Assembly: GCA_018827585.1 (NCBI GenBank) | Contig: JAHJXP010000251.1 | Span: 1 to 8,161, forward strand | Direction of reading: 5' to 3' | Origin: Pseudomonadota bacterium | GTDB lineage: Bacteria; Desulfobacterota; Syntrophia; Syntrophales; UBA5619 | DNA: 8,161 nt | Shown here: positions 1 to 6,254 of the stretch, piece by piece | Layout: each line of letters starts with the position of its first letter | Position numbering within the stretch: the first letter of the stretch is position 1 | Made by a program: the position numbers and the translations under genes | The notes under the pieces: generated by a model | What the model saw: only the letters and a program-made list of their open reading frames with translations | The model's database searches: none | What the model was told of the DNA's origin: nothing

Positions 1-60
1 AACAGAAAAAGCGGACAATTCATTTGCTACAAAACCGGACAATTCTATTTGCTCTTGACA
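1..60 (-). mobile_element. Probable terminal end of an IS21-type insertion sequence (partial, runs off left edge)
   Basis: Two closely similar units of about 24 bases lie at 5-28 and 30-53. Both contain GGACAATTC followed by TTTGCT, preceded by a run of A and one or two C. They are followed by CTTGACA ending at 60. Read on the minus strand this is an element starting TGTCAAG with two tandem copies of a unit containing AATTGTCCG. Multiple internal repeats next to a TG...CA tip are typical of IS21-family ends, where they bind the transposase. No transposase gene is visible, because the body would lie left of base 1. The family assignment rests on recalled resemblance and the repeat layout, not a search. 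It could also be another repeat type. Confidence 0.5.
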
Positions 61-271
61 CAGGATTCGGGCTTGCGACACCAAAATCCACCACCTAATT
101 TAATCAAATCCTGAAAAGACGGGAGCTTGCCGCCGATTTGCTTTCACCTTGTTGTAAGCAAAAAATAATAATTTCTACAGTAAATTCAATCATCATAAAA
201 TGTTGGTGGTGGATTAAGGTCGCACGTGGAGATGGCACCCGAGGAGACGCGGCGGGCGCATCGGTGACCCG
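61..271. other. AT-rich intergenic spacer downstream of lipB
   Basis: No gene is supported here. The open frame that crosses it on the plus strand has no convincing ribosome site and runs into antisense lipB. It contains an 11-base perfect inverted repeat (AATCCACCACC at 85-95 and its complement at 205-215). It also holds one copy of an A-rich repeat (154-187) that recurs near 3152. No clear stem plus U-tract terminator for the lipB transcript was found. Confidence 0.6.
85..215. repeat. 11-bp inverted repeat with 109-base AT-rich interior
   Basis: The arms are AATCCACCACC (85-95) and GGTGGTGGATT (205-215), a perfect match. The match stops at once on both sides. The interior is AT-rich and non-coding. 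It could be the remnant of a small non-autonomous element, a structured 3' region of the lipB message, or chance, since the arms have a simple GGTGG pattern. Confidence 0.3.
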
Positions 272-991
272 TTATCGGCGGAGCGCCGCGGCCCGGCGGA
301 CCTCATCCAGGGACCAAGGAGAGAAATCCAGCCCGAAGAGGTCGGCGACGTGTTCCGCCATGGTCCGGCGGATGGCGGACGCTGCCACCGGCGTGCCCAG
401 CCGGCGTGCCATGGACGTCATTCGAACCCCCTGGATGCCGCAGGGCGTGATTAGGTCGAAATGGCTCAGATCCGGATCGCAGTTCAGGGCAAGGCCGTGA
501 AAGGTGATTCCCCGGCGCACGGCAATGCCGATGGAGGCGATCTTTTCATCTCCGGTCCAGACCCCCCGGTAGCCCGGCCGGCGGTTGCCGGTCAGTCCGA
601 AGTCGGCCAGGGTCCGCAGGAGCACTTCTTCGAGCCGGGTCACCAGATCACCCACCCCGAGGTGCATGGAACGAATGTCAAAGATGGGATAGGCCACCAG
701 TTGGCCCGGGCCGTGGTAGGTCGCCAGCCCCCCCCGCTCGACGCGGTGGACCAAAATGCCCTTTTCGGACAGGCATGCCGATGATACCCGAACATCGGTC
801 GGTTCGGACCGGCGTCCCAGGGTCAACACCGGTTCGTGTTCGGTCAGGATCAGAACCTCGGGAAGCCCGGCGCCGCTCTTGGCCTCAACCAGGCCCCGCA
901 TCAGTTCCAGGCCCTCCCGGTAGGCAAGGCTGGGGACATCCAGCAGGCGGGCGTCCACGGGCGCCCTATGGGGCGAGGCCGAGGGGTTCAC
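272..991 (-). CDS. lipB: LipB, lipoyl(octanoyl) transferase
   Basis: LipB moves octanoate from octanoyl-ACP to the lysine of lipoyl domains (E2 subunits, GcvH), the first step of lipoate assembly in the cytoplasm. The 239-residue product has the family motifs in order: RGGLATYHGPGQL at about 86-98, GDEKIASIG with the catalytic lysine at about 150, TFHGLALN at 163-170, and TPCGI with the catalytic cysteine at about 184. The length is slightly above the usual 210-230. The start is GTG at 991-989, which overlaps the acoR stop as GTGA. There is no strong Shine-Dalgarno, so coupling to acoR translation is likely. A second GTG 11 codons in is a possible alternative start. Co-transcription with acoR, and lipA nearby, suggest service to the acetoin dehydrogenase E2. 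It could equally serve all lipoyl proteins if it is the only copy. Identification is secure. Confidence 0.96.
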   Translation of the reverse strand: MNPSASPHRAPVDARLLDVPSLAYREGLELMRGLVEAKSGAGLPEVLILTEHEPVLTLGRRSEPTDVRVSSACLSEKGILVHRVERGGLATYHGPGQLVAYPIFDIRSMHLGVGDLVTRLEEVLLRTLADFGLTGNRRPGYRGVWTGDEKIASIGIAVRRGITFHGLALNCDPDLSHFDLITPCGIQGVRMTSMARRLGTPVAASAIRRTMAEHVADLFGLDFSPWSLDEVRRAAALRR

Positions 992-2976
992 CGCGGAATT
1001 CCGAATTCGTCCATCTTCCGATAGAGGGTGCTGCGGGCGATTTTGAGCACCCGGGCGGCCCGGGAGATGTTACCGCCGCACTGCTCCAGGGTCGCTTCGA
1101 TGGTCTCCCGGGAATTCTGGCGCAGCGAGAGGGCGCGGTAGGCGCCCGTCTCGGTGCGGCGCCGGGGTCGAAGGGGCAGGTGTTGCGGGCCGATGGGCTC
1201 GCCCTGGGACAGCAGCAAGGCCCGTTCACAGATGTTTTCCAACTCCCGGACATTGCCTGGCCAGTCGTAGGCGGTCAGCTTTTCCATGGCCTCCCTGGTG
1301 ATTTCGGGGAGGCAGGTCGCGGTCTCGCGACAGTGCCGTTCGAGGATGTGCCGGGCGAGCCGTTCGATATCCTTCTGCCGTCGGCGCAGGGGCGGGATGA
1401 AGATTTCCACCACATTGAGCCGATAGTAAAGAGCCTCCCGGAAATTGCCGTTTTCCACCTCGTCGAGCAGGTCCTTGTTCGAGGCGGCGATCACCCGGAC
1501 ATCCACTGCGATGGGCCGGCTGTCGCCCAGCCGCAGGATTTCGTTCTGCTGGAGCACTCGGAGCAGCTTGCCCTGAAGCTCCAGGGGTAGCCCGTTGATC
1601 TCGTCCAGAAACAGGGTGCCCCGGTGGGCCAGTTCGAACTTGCCCACCATGCCCTTCTGGCGCGCTCCGGTAAAGGCCCCGCCGATGTAGCCGAACAGCT
1701 CCGATTCGATCAGGTCCCGGGGAATGGCGGCACAGGAAATGGCCACGAAGGGTTCGTTGCGCCGGGTGCTGTGACTGTGGATGGCATGGGCGAACAGCTC
1801 CTTTCCAGTGCCGCTTTCTCCGATCAACAGCACCCGGCTCGCGGTTTTCGCCGCAATGCGCGCCAGTTCGATCTGGCGCTTGAGTTCCGGATCCTCTCCC
1901 TTGATGTCGCCGAACTCGTACTTGGCATAGTTGCCGCTGATTTTTCGCACCATATCGAACATCTGCCGCTTTTCGGACATGGTGATGATCACGCCCATCA
2001 GCTTGTAGGACGGGTTCTGGATGGGGTCGACCCGGCACATGTAGGTTTTGAAACCGCCCGGAGTCTTGAAAGGAATTTCCCCGGGATCAAAGCGTTCCCG
2101 GGATTCGAAGGTTTCGATGAGCGTTTCGTCCAGAAGGGCCACTTCGTCGAGGCGGCGTCCCACGACGGTTTCCGGGGCCTCCATGCCAAGCATCTTGGCC
2201 GCCGTGCTGTTCAGATGGGTGATTTCCAGGGTATTGTCCACCGCCATGAACCCGTCGGTGAGCGAATCGTAGATACGGGTCAGCATGGTGTTGAGCCGCC
2301 GCTCCTTCTCGATGAGGGCGCGCTCCCGAAGCTGGGTCTCGATGGTCTTGGCCGACGCGGTGACCAGGGCCAAGGTGTGCTTGTGGCGACCGATGGAGCA
2401 TCCGGAAAGGGTGATCAGCCCGATGATCCGCTCCTCGGGGTCGCGGATCGGCGCCGACGAACAGGTCCAGAAATGGTAGTGGATGTTGTAGTGCTCGGCG
2501 CCGGTGAGCTGAACCGGCTGGCCCTCCTCCAGGGCCAGGGCGATGGCGTTGGTGCCCGAGTGACGGCTGTCGCGCAGGCAGCCCGGGACATATTTGCGTC
2601 GGCCGGCCATCTCGAGAATTTCCCGGTCACCCATGGTTTCAAGGACCAGTGCCTGGCGGTCGGCCAGGGTCACGATGAACCCGGTACCCCGCACCGAGAT
2701 TTCGATCATTTCCATGACCGGCTTGGAGATGTCGATCAGATCCCGGTTCCGGTGTTTCAGGCGTGCCAGTTCCGCGGCGGGAATGACCGGAGGCGGCGTC
2801 TCTGTGTAGGGATCGACCCCGGCCTCCCGGCACCGGATCCAGGACTCGAGCACCCGGGGCCGAACCGGCACCCGGGGCGGGCGGCCCTTGATGACCACGT
2901 CCTCCCAGGCGCCCTTGGGATCTTCGATCAGGCGGATCCGTTCGGGTGCGTCCGGTTCGATGGGCAGTGGCTCCAT
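988..2976 (-). CDS. acoR: AcoR-type sigma-54-dependent transcriptional activator (GAF-PAS-AAA+-Fis)
   Basis: This is an enhancer-binding protein that would hydrolyse ATP to open sigma-54 promoters; AcoR senses acetoin and switches on aco operons. In the 662-residue product the order is as follows. An N-terminal stretch has VLESWIRCREAGVDP, typical of AcoR. A GAF-like sensor spans about 75-215 and a PAS domain about 230-340. The AAA+ domain has Walker A GESGTGKE (386-393), the sigma-54 contact loop GAFTGA (433-438), Walker B GTLFLDEI (453-460), the arginine-finger segment FREALYYRLNV, and WPGNVREL (572-579). A Fis-type helix-turn-helix fills the last 40 residues. The frame stays open to a TTG at 3009, but ATG at 2976 is preferred: AGGAG lies 14 bases upstream of it (rather far) and the TTG has no clear ribosome site. 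Acetoin as inducer is inferred from the adjacent acoAB; the fold and mechanism are secure. Confidence 0.93.
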   Translation of the reverse strand: MEPLPIEPDAPERIRLIEDPKGAWEDVVIKGRPPRVPVRPRVLESWIRCREAGVDPYTETPPPVIPAAELARLKHRNRDLIDISKPVMEMIEISVRGTGFIVTLADRQALVLETMGDREILEMAGRRKYVPGCLRDSRHSGTNAIALALEEGQPVQLTGAEHYNIHYHFWTCSSAPIRDPEERIIGLITLSGCSIGRHKHTLALVTASAKTIETQLRERALIEKERRLNTMLTRIYDSLTDGFMAVDNTLEITHLNSTAAKMLGMEAPETVVGRRLDEVALLDETLIETFESRERFDPGEIPFKTPGGFKTYMCRVDPIQNPSYKLMGVIITMSEKRQMFDMVRKISGNYAKYEFGDIKGEDPELKRQIELARIAAKTASRVLLIGESGTGKELFAHAIHSHSTRRNEPFVAISCAAIPRDLIESELFGYIGGAFTGARQKGMVGKFELAHRGTLFLDEINGLPLELQGKLLRVLQQNEILRLGDSRPIAVDVRVIAASNKDLLDEVENGNFREALYYRLNVVEIFIPPLRRRQKDIERLARHILERHCRETATCLPEITREAMEKLTAYDWPGNVRELENICERALLLSQGEPIGPQHLPLRPRRRTETGAYRALSLRQNSRETIEATLEQCGGNISRAARVLKIARSTLYRKMDEFGIPR

Positions 2977-3015
2977 GATCGGGGGACAAGCTCCTCGGGG
3001 TTCGGGCAACGGCCG

Positions 3016-3031
3016 CCGGAGGCGGCTCCGG
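3016..3031. other. GC-rich stem-loop in the acoR leader
   Basis: CCGGAG (3016-3021), a four-base loop GCGG, then CTCCGG (3026-3031) form a perfect 6-bp stem. It lies about 40 bases upstream of the preferred acoR ATG. It has no U-tract, so it is not an intrinsic terminator. It could modulate translation or stability of the acoR message, or be incidental in GC-rich DNA. Confidence 0.35.
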
Positions 3032-3131
3032 AGAAACGGTTTCCTCTCTATCGGAGATGGAGATGTTTGTAAAGGAGATCGATGTAACTACTCAGGTAGC
3101 CCCACCATGGAACCACAATTGACTGGCGAGT

Positions 3132-3159
3132 AATATATCCCCCTCACGAATGCAAGCAA
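3132..3159 (-). promoter_or_regulatory. Possible sigma-70 promoter for acoR-lipB
   Basis: On the minus strand a -10-like TATATT (complement of 3132-3137, one mismatch to TATAAT) sits 16 bases after a weak -35 TTGCTT (complement of 3154-3159). A start near 3125 would give a leader of about 150 bases to the acoR ATG at 2976. The region is AT-rich, so such matches arise easily. It is the best candidate seen upstream of acoR, but not strong. Confidence 0.3.
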
Positions 3160-3185
3160 AAAAATAAAGATTGCAATGTAAATTC
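3152..3185 (+). repeat. Imperfect direct repeat of the 154-187 sequence
   Basis: Both copies carry AAGC plus six or more A near the start and GTAAATTC at the end, with the same 34-base total span and same orientation. Ungapped, 24 of 34 positions agree, and a one-base gap improves this. Part of the identity is a poly-A run, so significance is uncertain. The two copies flank the lipB-acoR block in intergenic DNA. Confidence 0.35.
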
Positions 3186-3191
3186 AAATCG

Positions 3192-3214
3192 AAAAAATTA
3201 AAATGGCTCATTTT
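3192..3214 (-). terminator. Possible weak intrinsic terminator after the ThDP enzyme gene
   Basis: On the minus strand AAAATG, loop AGC, CATTTT form a 6-bp stem, followed two bases later by six T (complement of 3192-3197). It lies about 60 bases beyond the ThDP enzyme stop. The stem is A/T-rich and weak, so termination would be inefficient. If it fails, lipA transcripts could read through into acoR and lipB. Confidence 0.3.
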
Positions 3215-3272
3215 CTATCCAATATCAAAATATTACATGCCGGTCAGCGAACTTTAACCTGACAACCGTGAC

Positions 3273-4973
3273 TTAATCTAATTTTTCCAAAAGATCGATA
3301 GGCGGCACACATTTCGGATCCGTCATTACGTCAATCAGAACGGGTCCGTCTGTGGCAAAAGCTTTTTTTATAGCTCCCGCTATCTCTTCCGTTCTGCCGA
3401 CTCTTATGCCTTTTACTCCGCATGCCTCCGCAATCGTCACATGATCCACATAGGTTAAATCACAAACATTTGTATATCTTCCTACCAGCACTTTTTCATA
3501 CCATTTTTGATACCCCAATACGGAATTGTTGATTATCGCAATAACTACATTTACTTTTTCTCTCCTGCATGTCTCCAATTCACTCCAGACGTGTGCGAAT
3601 CCGCCGTCACCGGCAAGACAGAAAACTTTTCTGCCGGGCTGTGCGACCTTGGCCCCTATAGCGAGCGGAAGCCCCCAGCCGATACCCGCTATCCCTCTCG
3701 GAAACACAAATTTTCTGTTATCTTTTGCGCTTATATAATTTGACAGCCATACGGAAGAGAAGCTCGCATCGGATACGATTATATGATCTTTGGTCAGCTG
3801 TCTATCCAATTCCGCCAAAAATCTTTCAATTCTGACAGGAGATTGATTTGATTCGGTTACATCAGAGGCCTCTTTTATATGCGCTTCCTTTGCTTCCGCG
3901 ATATGGGCCTCAAGAGCAGCGCGTTTTTCTATCCTCTTTTTCAGATCTTTTTTCAACAAAGCATCCTTCAAAGCCGCGAGAGTTAATTTCGCATCTCCAA
4001 TCAGCCTTAAAGCTTCATAATTCCGCCCCACTTCAAGAGGCTCAACGTCAATTTGTATGTACGTCGCTCCGTAAGGCAGCAATGTCCATACATCCGTGCC
4101 GTTTTGGTTTGTCCTGTTTCCCACAAGCAGTATGACATCGGCTTCCTTGACCATGGGTTTTAAAAACTTCGCGTATCCTCTTTTACCCATATAATAGCCT
4201 ATCGGTCCCATTGAAAGCGGATGGCCTTCGTCTATCGAGCCTTTTCCCATACTTGTAGTTGCCACGGGGATTGCGCATTCTTCCTGAATCTGCCTAATTT
4301 CTTCCTGCCCGCCGGAAGAAATTAGGCCTCCGCCCGCATAGATAAATGGCCTTTCGGCATTTGCGAGAAGCACCGCGGCCTCTTCGATTTTTGCGGGATC
4401 CGCAATATTCCTGTCCAAAGGATATCGGCCGAGACAGGCTTTTCTTTTATCGTCAACGGGATATTCCGCGGTATTCATGAACATATCCGTAGGACAGAGC
4501 AATACGGCAGGACCCGGCCTTCCGCTGGCGGCAGCGACAAATGCCATGTCAACATAGTCTTCTATCCGCTCCTGGCATGGGATCTTGTCAACCCATTTGG
4601 ATACACCTGAAAATAGTTTAAAATGATCAAGCTCCTGAAAAGCATTTTTGTTTAATGTAGGTGTCGCTATATCCTGTACGATGGCAACTACCGGATGCCC
4701 CGCTTTAAAGCATTCCGCCAAACCCGCCACCAGCAGAGCTGCCGCTGGTCCGCACTGCGCTGCAACAACCGGCACGGTTCCCGAACACATTCCGTAAGCT
4801 TGCGCCATATAAGCCCCCGCGTTTTCCTGCCTGAATCCTATCTGCCTTATGCCTAAATCATTGCATGCCAAAACTATAGGAAAAGGATTGCTCTGGGCGA
4901 ATATATTTGTAACACCGTTCTTTTTTAACGCCATCGCTAATCTTTTGGCGTTTGAAGCAGTCATATTACTCAT
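3273..4973 (-). CDS. Acetolactate-synthase-like ThDP-dependent enzyme, substrate unknown
   Basis: This is a three-domain thiamine-diphosphate enzyme of the acetolactate synthase/2-oxo acid decarboxylase superfamily, which cleaves or ligates 2-oxo acids or hydroxyketones. In the 566-residue product the pyrimidine-binding domain carries the catalytic glutamate in RQENAGAY (Glu50) and an FQE motif (112-114) as in acetolactate synthases. A central domain follows at about 190-330. The ThDP motif starts at GDG (455-457) and ends at NN (482-483). The first domain has CGPAAAL where acetolactate synthases usually have GPGATN, and no regulatory subunit (ilvN) is adjacent, so biosynthetic ilvB is unlikely. 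AAGGAG lies 9 bases before the ATG. The gene starts 17 bases after the lipA stop, so it probably sits in the lipA transcript. GC content is far below that of the neighbours, suggesting acquisition. A role in making or cleaving acetoin-type compounds is only a guess from context. Confidence 0.88.
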   Translation of the reverse strand: MSNMTASNAKRLAMALKKNGVTNIFAQSNPFPIVLACNDLGIRQIGFRQENAGAYMAQAYGMCSGTVPVVAAQCGPAAALLVAGLAECFKAGHPVVAIVQDIATPTLNKNAFQELDHFKLFSGVSKWVDKIPCQERIEDYVDMAFVAAASGRPGPAVLLCPTDMFMNTAEYPVDDKRKACLGRYPLDRNIADPAKIEEAAVLLANAERPFIYAGGGLISSGGQEEIRQIQEECAIPVATTSMGKGSIDEGHPLSMGPIGYYMGKRGYAKFLKPMVKEADVILLVGNRTNQNGTDVWTLLPYGATYIQIDVEPLEVGRNYEALRLIGDAKLTLAALKDALLKKDLKKRIEKRAALEAHIAEAKEAHIKEASDVTESNQSPVRIERFLAELDRQLTKDHIIVSDASFSSVWLSNYISAKDNRKFVFPRGIAGIGWGLPLAIGAKVAQPGRKVFCLAGDGGFAHVWSELETCRREKVNVVIAIINNSVLGYQKWYEKVLVGRYTNVCDLTYVDHVTIAEACGVKGIRVGRTEEIAGAIKKAFATDGPVLIDVMTDPKCVPPIDLLEKLD

Positions 4974-4982
4974 AATTTATTT

Positions 4983-4988
4983 CTCCTT
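4983..4988 (-). promoter_or_regulatory. Ribosome binding site of the ThDP enzyme gene
   Basis: AAGGAG on the minus strand, 9 bases upstream of ATG 4973. It lies wholly within the 17-base gap after the lipA stop. It fixes the start at 4973 rather than the internal ATG three codons later. Confidence 0.7.
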
Positions 4989-4990
4989 AC

Positions 4991-5914
4991 TCAATCATTA
5001 TCGCTTAAACCGTCTTTTGCGAAAATTTCACCAAGGGGCGGACAAGATGGACCTACGGCCCGGCGGTAAAGCTCGCCGGCGCGAAAGGAGCTGCGCACCA
5101 GCGGTGCGCTGGCAACGGCCGAAAAGCCCATATCCAGGGCGATCCGGCCGTATCGCTCGAATTCCTCGGGCGGAACGTACCGCCGCACCGGGTGATGCGC
5201 CTCCGAGGGGGGCAGGTACTGGCCCAGGGTCAGCAGTCGGCAGCCGGCCCGTCGGAGGTCCTCGAGGGTGTCGAGCAGTTCGGTGCGCCGTTCCCCCAGT
5301 CCGAACATGAGGCCCGACTTGGTGACGGGCGCTGGGCGCCGGGCCGCGGCCCGGGCCAGCAACTCGAGAGATCGGTGGTAGTCGGCGCCCGGCCGCACCG
5401 CCGGATAGAGTCGCGGCACCGTTTCCAGGTTGTGGTTGAGAACCCGGGGGCCGGCGGCCAGCACCGTTTCCAGGGCCCGGGCATCGCCCCGGAGGTCCGA
5501 GATGAGCACTTCGACGCCGATATCGGGGTTCTTCCGCCGGATCGCCGCGATGGTCCGGGCCACGTGGCCGGCGCCACCGTCGGGCAGATCGTCCCGGGCC
5601 ACCATGGTCAACACACAAAAATCGAGCCCCATCTTCCGGATGGCCCGGGCGGTGCGCTGCGGCTCGTCGGGGTCGGGGGGGCGGACCGGGGATTTGTCCA
5701 CCGCGCAGAACCGGCATCGCCGCGTACAGGAAGGGCCCAGCAGCAGGAAGGTGGCCGTGCCCCGCCGGAAGCAGGTCATCTGATTGGGACAGCGGGCCTC
5801 GGCGCAGACCGTGTGCAGGGCATGCTGGCGCACGGTGGTCATCACCGCCGGGCAGTCGGCCGATCCGCTGATGCGGGTCCTGAGCCATGGCGGCTTGGGC
5901 GGATGTCGGTTCAT
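4991..5914 (-). CDS. lipA: LipA, lipoyl synthase (radical SAM)
   Basis: LipA inserts two sulfur atoms into the protein-bound octanoyl chain made by LipB, using two [4Fe-4S] clusters and S-adenosylmethionine. In the 307-residue product the auxiliary-cluster cysteines are CAEARCPNQMTC (37, 42, 48) and the radical SAM cysteines CTRRCRFC (63, 67, 70). RDDLPDGGAGH, LNHNLETV, KSGLMFGLGE, and near the end RSSF (usually RSSY), whose serine ligates the auxiliary cluster, all match the family. The frame extends upstream to a TTG at 5953. ATG 5914 is preferred because the extra 13 residues are poorly family-like, although the ribosome site (GAAGAG) is weak. The last dozen or so codons (GEIFAKDGLSDND) turn abruptly AT-rich like the next gene, suggesting a junction inside the 3' end. 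All catalytic residues lie before that point. Identification is secure. Confidence 0.96.
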   Translation of the reverse strand: MNRHPPKPPWLRTRISGSADCPAVMTTVRQHALHTVCAEARCPNQMTCFRRGTATFLLLGPSCTRRCRFCAVDKSPVRPPDPDEPQRTARAIRKMGLDFCVLTMVARDDLPDGGAGHVARTIAAIRRKNPDIGVEVLISDLRGDARALETVLAAGPRVLNHNLETVPRLYPAVRPGADYHRSLELLARAAARRPAPVTKSGLMFGLGERRTELLDTLEDLRRAGCRLLTLGQYLPPSEAHHPVRRYVPPEEFERYGRIALDMGFSAVASAPLVRSSFRAGELYRRAVGPSCPPLGEIFAKDGLSDND

Positions 5915-5935
5915 GGCGGCGCTCTTCACGATAGA

Positions 5936-5950
5936 GGATCGAAGCGATCC
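5936..5950. other. Short perfect stem-loop just upstream of lipA
   Basis: GGATCG, loop AAG, CGATCC form a 6-bp perfect stem ending 21 bases before the lipA ATG. In the transcript it would be a hairpin in the leader near the ribosome site, or in DNA a small operator. If the upstream TTG start were used it would instead be coding. No U-tract follows. Confidence 0.35.
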
Positions 5951-6046
5951 CAAATCGGTGTCGATGAGATGGCTTCCGGTAAGGCCTGTTCGCCGAGACT
6001 TGGAGACTGACGGAGGCGCAAAACCTCTGAAAGCAACTTTGCGGCC

Positions 6047-6074
6047 AGATTAGCAGAACGGCGCCGAATGTCAA
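6047..6074 (-). promoter_or_regulatory. Sigma-70 promoter of lipA
   Basis: On the minus strand a perfect -35 TTGACA (complement of 6069-6074) is followed after 16 bases by the -10 TAATCT (complement of 6047-6052). TG lies one base before the -10, an extended -10 motif. The start site would be near 6040, giving a leader of about 125 bases to ATG 5914. This suggests lipA and the ThDP enzyme are expressed independently of the sigma-54 control on the acoAB side. Confidence 0.65.
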
Positions 6075-6106
6075 GCCCCGGGGGAAAGTCTGGCCGCGGC
6101 CGCTGT

Positions 6107-6152
6107 CAGAGGGGCCGGCAACATCCGATCCGGACCGGCCGAGGCCCCTGTG
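6107..6152. other. GC-rich dyad between lipA and acoA promoters
   Basis: AGGGGCC (6110-6116) pairs with GGCCCCT (6143-6149), and the match continues outward with one mismatch to 6107 and 6152. A competing inner pairing is GGCCGG (6113-6118) with CCGGCC (6135-6140). It lies upstream of both divergent promoters and has no U-tract on either side. It may be a protein-binding dyad or incidental GC-rich structure. Confidence 0.3.
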
Positions 6153-6204
6153 CCATTCGGACATGTTGTATCAAAATCGGCCAATTGTTGTTTTCTGAAA
6201 CAGA

Positions 6205-6222
6205 TTCGATGCAGCTATCGAA
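6205..6222 (+). promoter_or_regulatory. Candidate activator (AcoR) binding dyad
   Basis: TTCGAT and ATCGAA form perfect 6-bp arms around a 6-base centre GCAGCT. The centre lies about 80 bases upstream of the -24 element, within the usual range for enhancer sites of sigma-54 activators with Fis-type DNA-binding domains. Assignment to AcoR is inferred from position and from acoR being in the locus. Confidence 0.45.
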
Positions 6223-6254
6223 GCCGGTTGCAGGCGCGGATGCAATAAAATAAT

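Noticed and set aside
55..60. TTGACA as an outward-facing -35 element driving rightward transcription
   Set aside because: No -10-like hexamer occurs 15-19 bases downstream and no plus-strand gene follows. It is better explained as the tip of the insertion-sequence end.
775..1590. 271-codon plus-strand open frame
   Set aside because: It is antisense to the lipB start and the acoR end, with no motif and no ribosome site.
1624..3072. 482-codon plus-strand open frame
   Set aside because: It is antisense to acoR, whose domains and catalytic motifs are unmistakable. The translation has no recognisable motifs and is a typical shadow frame in GC-rich coding DNA.
3172..3187. Sigma-54-like promoter for acoR on the minus strand (TTGAAT-N5-TTGCA)
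   Set aside because: The near-invariant GG of the -24 element is absent, so the match is only to the -12 half.
3242..3268. GTCAG/CTGAC hairpin as a terminator just after the ThDP gene
   Set aside because: The stem is only five bases with an 11-base loop and no U-tract. The AT hairpin at 3192-3214 is the better candidate.
5028..6164. 378-codon minus-strand open frame overlapping lipA
   Set aside because: It is out of frame with lipA and its translation is dominated by Pro, Arg and Gly. The lipA frame carries all the cluster cysteines.
6068..6253. 61-codon plus-strand small frame in the lipA-acoA control region
   Set aside because: It has no ribosome site, overlaps the lipA promoter and the dyads, and its composition looks random.
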